Shown in pieces: positions 34,080 to 36,870 of a stretch of DNA of 36,870 bases (position 1 is its first letter; each line of letters starts with the position of its first letter). The stretch spans positions 1 through 36,870 of the forward strand of contig JAFZXM010000040.1 of NCBI GenBank assembly GCA_017616775.1, written 5' to 3'. Origin of the DNA: Bacteroidales bacterium. Lineage in GTDB: Bacteria > Bacteroidota > Bacteroidia > Bacteroidales > WCHB1-69. The notes under the pieces were generated by a model, which was given only the letters and a program-made list of their open reading frames with translations, did not search any database and was not told where the DNA came from. Position numbers and translations under genes: made by a program.

Positions 34080-35030
34080 TCAGCACGTTTTTTTGCCGTC
34101 TAAACCCTTATTTCCCAACAAAAAATCACGTATAATTAGTCGTTTTTTGCCAAATAATTGTATCTCATCGACAAAAATACATCCGTCCTGACATGAAATA
34201 TAAAGGTAATTTTTGTCATCCGTGTGTATGATTCCCGGCATATCTTCCTTATCGGATACGCCGACATGCGAAGCAAAAATTTTCATCAACACCTGTTCCC
34301 CTTTTTCATTATAAAATGAGGTAAAAGCTGCAGGATAGGGAGACATTCCCCTAATCAAATCATGCACTTTGCCTGCCGGTGTATTCCAATTGATTCTGCA
34401 ATGCTCTTTGAATATCTTGGGAGCTGTTTTTCCTTCGGCTTCAACATCATTTTGTGCCGTTGGCCGGCAGGTGCCTTCTTCTATTGACTGCAAGGTTTCC
34501 AACACTGCGGATTGGCCTAAAGACATTAACTTATCATGCAAAATGCCTGCATTGTCCTGTTCTTCTATGCGGACACTTTTTTTGAGTATGATTTTTCCTT
34601 CGTCTATTTTTTCATTAATAAAAAAAGTGCTTACACCGGTGACCGTTTCCCCATTGATGATAGCCCAATTGATAGGGGCAGCGCCCCTGTATTGGGGCAA
34701 AAGCGAAGCGTGTAAATTGATGGTTCCCCGCGGAGGAATACTCCACACCGCCTGAGGTAACATTCTAAAGGCCACCACTACAAAAACATCGGCACGATAA
34801 GATATTAATTGCTGTAAAAATTGTTCATTCCGCAAACTTTCGGGCTGTAATACCGGCAAATTGCATTGCTCAGCATAACTTTTAACCGAAGATTTTTGTA
34901 TTTTCATTCCTCTGCCCGCAGGCTTGTCCACCGCTGTTACCACAGCACATATTTCATGCTTGCCTTCATTTACTATGGCTTGCAATATACCCGTAGCAAA
35001 ATCGGGCGTACCCATGAATATTATCCGCAT
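34080..35030 (-). CDS. fmt: Methionyl-tRNA formyltransferase
   Basis: Formylates initiator Met-tRNA using 10-formyl-THF. 316 residues: MRIIFMGTPDFA start, formyl-donor site HASLLPQYRGAAPINWAIING (SLLPxYRG signature), GVSTFFINEKIDEGKII, and a C-terminal OB-fold-like domain from about 205. Last gene of the unit TPR-ribH-fmt; 10 bases behind ribH. Confidence 0.96.
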   Translation of the reverse strand: MRIIFMGTPDFATGILQAIVNEGKHEICAVVTAVDKPAGRGMKIQKSSVKSYAEQCNLPVLQPESLRNEQFLQQLISYRADVFVVVAFRMLPQAVWSIPPRGTINLHASLLPQYRGAAPINWAIINGETVTGVSTFFINEKIDEGKIILKKSVRIEEQDNAGILHDKLMSLGQSAVLETLQSIEEGTCRPTAQNDVEAEGKTAPKIFKEHCRINWNTPAGKVHDLIRGMSPYPAAFTSFYNEKGEQVLMKIFASHVGVSDKEDMPGIIHTDDKNYLYISCQDGCIFVDEIQLFGKKRLIIRDFLLGNKGLDGKKTC

Positions 35031-35040
35031 ATTGTCAATA

Positions 35041-35517
35041 TTATATGGCTAACAGTTTTAAACAGGCCACAGCCGCTTCTACTCCTTTATTTCCATGCCT
35101 GCCGCCCGAACGGTCAACGGCTTGCTGCATATTGTTGGTGGTAAGCACACCGAATATTACGGGCACATTGCACTCCAAACCCACATTCATGATACCCATG
35201 GAAACAGCTTGTGCTATAAAATCAAAATGACGGGTTTCTCCTTGAATAATGCAACCCAAACAAATCACCGCATCAACATTCTTTTGCAATATCAATTGCT
35301 TGGCCGCAAAAGGCAATTCAAAACTGCCCGCCACCCTTTGCTCTATAATCGATTGCGCATCTATGCCATACTTTTGCAAAGTGGCAATGCATCCTTTTTC
35401 CATGGCAAAAGTCACATCGGAATTCCACTCTGCCGTAACCACTGCCACATGCAAACCTTTGGCTTGTATGTAAGGAATATCCTCACATTCGGAAAGATTC
35501 TTTTTCTTTTCGCTCAT
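35041..35517 (-). CDS. ribH: 6,7-dimethyl-8-ribityllumazine synthase
   Basis: Penultimate step of riboflavin synthesis, a 60-mer or pentamer in the cytoplasm. 158 residues: VAVVTAEWNSDVTFAMEKG, VAGSFELPFAAKQLI, VICLGCIIQGETRHFDFIAQAVSMGIMNVGLECNVPVIFGVLTTN and the C-terminal RSGGRHGNKGVEAA. 6 bases behind the TPR gene. Confidence 0.96.
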   Translation of the reverse strand: MSEKKKNLSECEDIPYIQAKGLHVAVVTAEWNSDVTFAMEKGCIATLQKYGIDAQSIIEQRVAGSFELPFAAKQLILQKNVDAVICLGCIIQGETRHFDFIAQAVSMGIMNVGLECNVPVIFGVLTTNNMQQAVDRSGGRHGNKGVEAAVACLKLLAI

Positions 35518-35523
35518 TATTAA

Positions 35524-36207
35524 TTACAGCCTTGTTTTGGCATACTCTATCCTTTTTTCCACGTCCATGGCTTCAAACGATTGAGTGTATTCTTTTTGTA
35601 TGGTTTCGTATGCCTTTATTGCCTGTGCCCAATTGCCTTGAGCTTCGCATACCATTGCATAACGCAACAAATAAACTGAAGTTAATAAATCGTTAGGATT
35701 CTTTTTGTATGCTTTTTTATAATATTTTGCAGCAGACTCCAAATTGTTTTTTTCCCAATAGGCATCGCCTATCAAACCCAAAGCCTGCACACTTACCAAT
35801 TTTGATTTGGTGGAACATTTTTTCAACATGCTGATAGCATCATCCAACCTGCCTTCTTTCATATAGCACGAACCCGCCATGAATCTTGCCCTGTCGGCAG
35901 TTTTGGTACAAGGATATGTTTTGATTACATCCAACAAACCTTCACAAGTGCCATCTCCATTCAAAGCCATTTGTATGGAATCTGTTGCAAAATATTGTTC
36001 CGCTTTATATATGGCCATCTCTGCTTTTGCCTGACGCTTTGGAGCCCAATACATGGTATAGAACAATATTGCCAATATTATTACCAATACACAAGTGAAA
36101 ATTACGTTAATCAACTTTTCTTGCTTATTGTACCATTTGATTACTTTTTCCAACAAACCTTCTTCAGGTTCATGTAAAATACCTTTATTTTTTTCTTCTT
36201 TGCTCAT
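35524..36207 (-). CDS. Membrane-anchored tetratricopeptide protein, YfgM-like
   Basis: 227 residues: charged cytoplasmic N-terminus, one transmembrane helix (about 34-55, LINVIFTCVLVIILAILFYTMYW), then a periplasmic region of TPRs (CYMKEGRLDDAISMLKKCS, GDAYWEKNNLESAAKYYKKAYKKNP, AQGNWAQAIKAYETIQ). The topology is that of YfgM-type ancillary translocon or envelope proteins; the function here is not shown. First gene of the unit with ribH and fmt. Confidence 0.85.
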   Translation of the reverse strand: MSKEEKNKGILHEPEEGLLEKVIKWYNKQEKLINVIFTCVLVIILAILFYTMYWAPKRQAKAEMAIYKAEQYFATDSIQMALNGDGTCEGLLDVIKTYPCTKTADRARFMAGSCYMKEGRLDDAISMLKKCSTKSKLVSVQALGLIGDAYWEKNNLESAAKYYKKAYKKNPNDLLTSVYLLRYAMVCEAQGNWAQAIKAYETIQKEYTQSFEAMDVEKRIEYAKTRL

Positions 36208-36235
36208 GTCGCTTATTTATCAATAATTCAAACTG

Positions 36236-36243
36236 CAAAAATA
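36236..36243 (-). promoter_or_regulatory. -7 box for the TPR-ribH-fmt operon
   Basis: Minus-strand TATTTTTG followed by CAGTT, 28 bases before the ATG. The remaining gap to 36430 is very AT-rich with no gene visible. Confidence 0.6.
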
Positions 36244-36430
36244 CTAAAAAAAAAAGAAAAATTCAAGGTTTTGCCATAGGATTTCAAAGTTTTTATAATA
36301 TGCTGATAATAAAAAAAATACAAATATTTTTAATGGGTTTTTTATTCCAAAAACAGCCATTATTCCAATTTTTTTCATTATCCGAAAAGAATATTTTTAT
36401 CCGAAATGGTTTTCATATTACATTTTTTTA

Positions 36431-36438
36431 TACTTTTG
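36431..36438 (+). promoter_or_regulatory. -7 box for tRNA-Gln
   Basis: TACTTTTG followed by CAACA, 15 bases before the tRNA 5' end. Confidence 0.6.
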
Positions 36439-36453
36439 CAACATTGTTTTCAA

Positions 36454-36524
36454 TGTCCCATTGTGTAATGGTAGCACCGCAGATTCTGGTTCTGTATGTC
36501 TGGGTTCGAGTCCTAGTGGGACAA
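36454..36524 (+). tRNA. tRNA-Gln (anticodon CTG)
   Basis: Acceptor TGTCCCA/TGGGACA (seven perfect pairs, U1-A72 as usual for Gln), D-loop TAATGGTA, anticodon stem GCAGA/TCTGT with loop TTCTGGT (CTG), T-arm CTGGG-TTCGAGT-CCTAG, discriminator A. No CCA. Confidence 0.95.
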
Positions 36525-36536
36525 CTAAAAAGGATC

Positions 36537-36590
36537 AAATGAGTTTTGCAAATGTTTGAAATACAACAAACTGCAAAACTCATTTTCTTT
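36537..36590 (+). terminator. Intrinsic terminator of tRNA-Gln
   Basis: Perfect 14-bp stem AAATGAGTTTTGCA with its complement at 36572-36585, an inner GTTTG/CAAAC extension, then a T-rich tract. 12 bases beyond the tRNA. Confidence 0.7.
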
Positions 36591-36601
36591 TACAACACAA
36601 A

Positions 36602-36628
36602 TTTGGACACGTTTTGGACACGTTTTGG
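36602..36628. repeat. Tandem 11-bp repeat beside tRNA-Gln
   Basis: TTTGGACACG, TTTTGGACACG and TTTTGG follow each other: two full units and a partial one of period 11. Position just behind a tRNA terminator would suit an integration scar, but no matching att copy is visible. Confidence 0.45.
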
Positions 36629-36635
36629 TTTTTAC

Positions 36636-36665
36636 AAAAAAAAGGTGTGCCGAATTACACACCTT
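36636..36665 (-). terminator. Intrinsic terminator in minus direction near the right end
   Basis: Stem AAGGTGTG/CACACCTT (36642-36649, 36658-36665) followed on the minus strand by a T run. It probably belonged to a minus-strand gene whose body has been cut by the IS3 element. Confidence 0.65.
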
Positions 36666-36698
36666 GAATTATGATTTTATTTTTATTAAAAAATTCCA

Positions 36699-36729
36699 TC
36701 AACTGCCGCATCCGCAACACCTGCCGTAA
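36699..36729 (-). pseudogene. Possible 3' end of a gene interrupted by the IS3 element
   Basis: On the minus strand, immediately outside the IS end, one frame reads YGRCCGCGS and stops (TGA at 36699-36701), with a terminator about 35 bases further. A Cys/Gly tail followed by a terminator suggests the end of a real gene. Only ten codons are left, so the identity is unknown. Confidence 0.25.
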
Positions 36730-36756
36730 TGTAAACATCCCCTTTTTAGGACAATT

Positions 36757-36870
36757 CTAAATTGGACTTGCAAAAATACTTAAATTTTCAATATAATTTA
36801 ATTTGTATTCTCTTGGGGACATGTCCCCAAGAGAATCGTGCGGACGATTCTCATTGTAGTCCCTGTTCCA
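36757..36870 (-). CDS. IS3-family transposase (OrfB), C-terminal 37 residues
   Basis: Frame open to the right edge. It reads WNRDYNENRPHDSLGDMSPREY and ends FASPI before TAG. The YN-x-x-RPHDSLG-x-x-SPREY block is the hallmark just behind the catalytic Glu of the IS3 integrase core (rve). The catalytic triad lies outside the window, so activity cannot be judged. The DSLGDMSPREY coding stretch is also a perfect 30-bp palindrome. Confidence 0.85.
   Translation of the reverse strand, partial: WNRDYNENRPHDSLGDMSPREYKLNYIENLSIFASPI
36807..36852. repeat. Two overlapping palindromes inside the IS3 transposase gene
   Basis: 36807-36836 is a perfect 30-bp palindrome (half-site ATTCTCTTGGGGACA). 36831-36852 is a perfect hairpin, GAGAATCGT / ACGATTCTC with loop GCGG. 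They share GAGAAT (36831-36836), so the two hairpins exclude each other in single-stranded form. Confidence 0.85.

Larger units (their letters stand above)
36730..36870 (-). mobile_element. End of an IS3-family insertion sequence, running off the window
   Basis: The end begins TGTAAACATCCCC and continues CTTTTTAGGACAATT, the TG...-type terminal repeat with a CCCC and GGACAAT pattern usual for IS3/IS150-group elements. The transposase C-terminus starts 27 bases inside. The other end and the target duplication lie outside the window. Confidence 0.8.

Noticed and set aside
36602..36628. Integration (att) site of a mobile element at tRNA-Gln
   Set aside because: The tandem repeat does not match the tRNA 3' end and no integrase is nearby; XerD at 25.4 kb is the housekeeping type.

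Overview
The window looks like chromosomal DNA from a member of the Bacteroidales. Evidence from the sequence: fifteen promoter -7 boxes of the Bacteroidetes form TAnnTTTG, almost no Shine-Dalgarno sequences, a type-B L31 ribosomal protein, two PorE-like TPR/PD40/OmpA proteins, and a secreted trypsin-like protease with a type IX secretion (T9SS) C-terminal sorting domain. Most of it is AT-rich housekeeping DNA on the minus strand. I could not assign a genus.

Layout. Positions 1-3300 form a compositionally distinct, GC-rich segment: the 3' end of a REP-associated tyrosine transposase (RAYT), three REP-like palindromes, and a large transglutaminase-like lipoprotein that carries one of the palindromes inside its reading frame. 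Next come a small periplasmic protein (minus), a HerA/DUF853 ATPase (plus) and adenine deaminase (plus) with a tiny membrane protein behind it. From 8.3 to 11.3 kb lies a minus-strand run: yfcE-like phosphoesterase, pyrK, lemA, htpX. From 11.3 to 14.7 kb are a PorE-like protein, a TPR protein and tRNA-Thr(CGT). From 14.7 to 20.1 kb is a tight six-gene minus-strand operon: mntP, glyQS, folA, a DUF4468-like gene, clpS, recQ. Around 20.3-22.2 kb are a membrane protein with a structured leader and a dead IS5-family element. A long-chain acyl-CoA ligase (minus) and a membrane-anchored LytTR regulator (plus) are divergent around three phased direct repeats. After tRNA-Lys(TTT), the minus-strand operon lipoprotein-nadK-protease-porE-like-xerD runs from 31.2 to 25.4 kb, divergent from birA. 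The last part holds rpmE2, tRNA-His(GTG), trmH, a HU gene, the operon TPR-ribH-fmt, tRNA-Gln(CTG), and the left end of an IS3-family element running off the window.

How the genes fit together. The two PorE-like proteins are predicted to tie a T9SS-type outer-membrane machine to peptidoglycan. One is encoded directly behind a gene for a probable T9SS cargo protease. The rest is general housekeeping: translation (glyQS, fmt, rpmE2, four tRNAs, trmH), cofactors (folA, nadK, ribH, birA), proteolysis (clpS, htpX), DNA maintenance (recQ, xerD, HU) and nucleotide metabolism (ade, pyrK). I see no CRISPR array, prophage or obvious defence island. The most unusual signals are the REP insertion inside a coding sequence, the 20-bp-phased repeats before the LytTR gene, a pseudoknot-like leader near 20.9 kb, and two overlapping, mutually exclusive palindromes inside the IS3 transposase gene.
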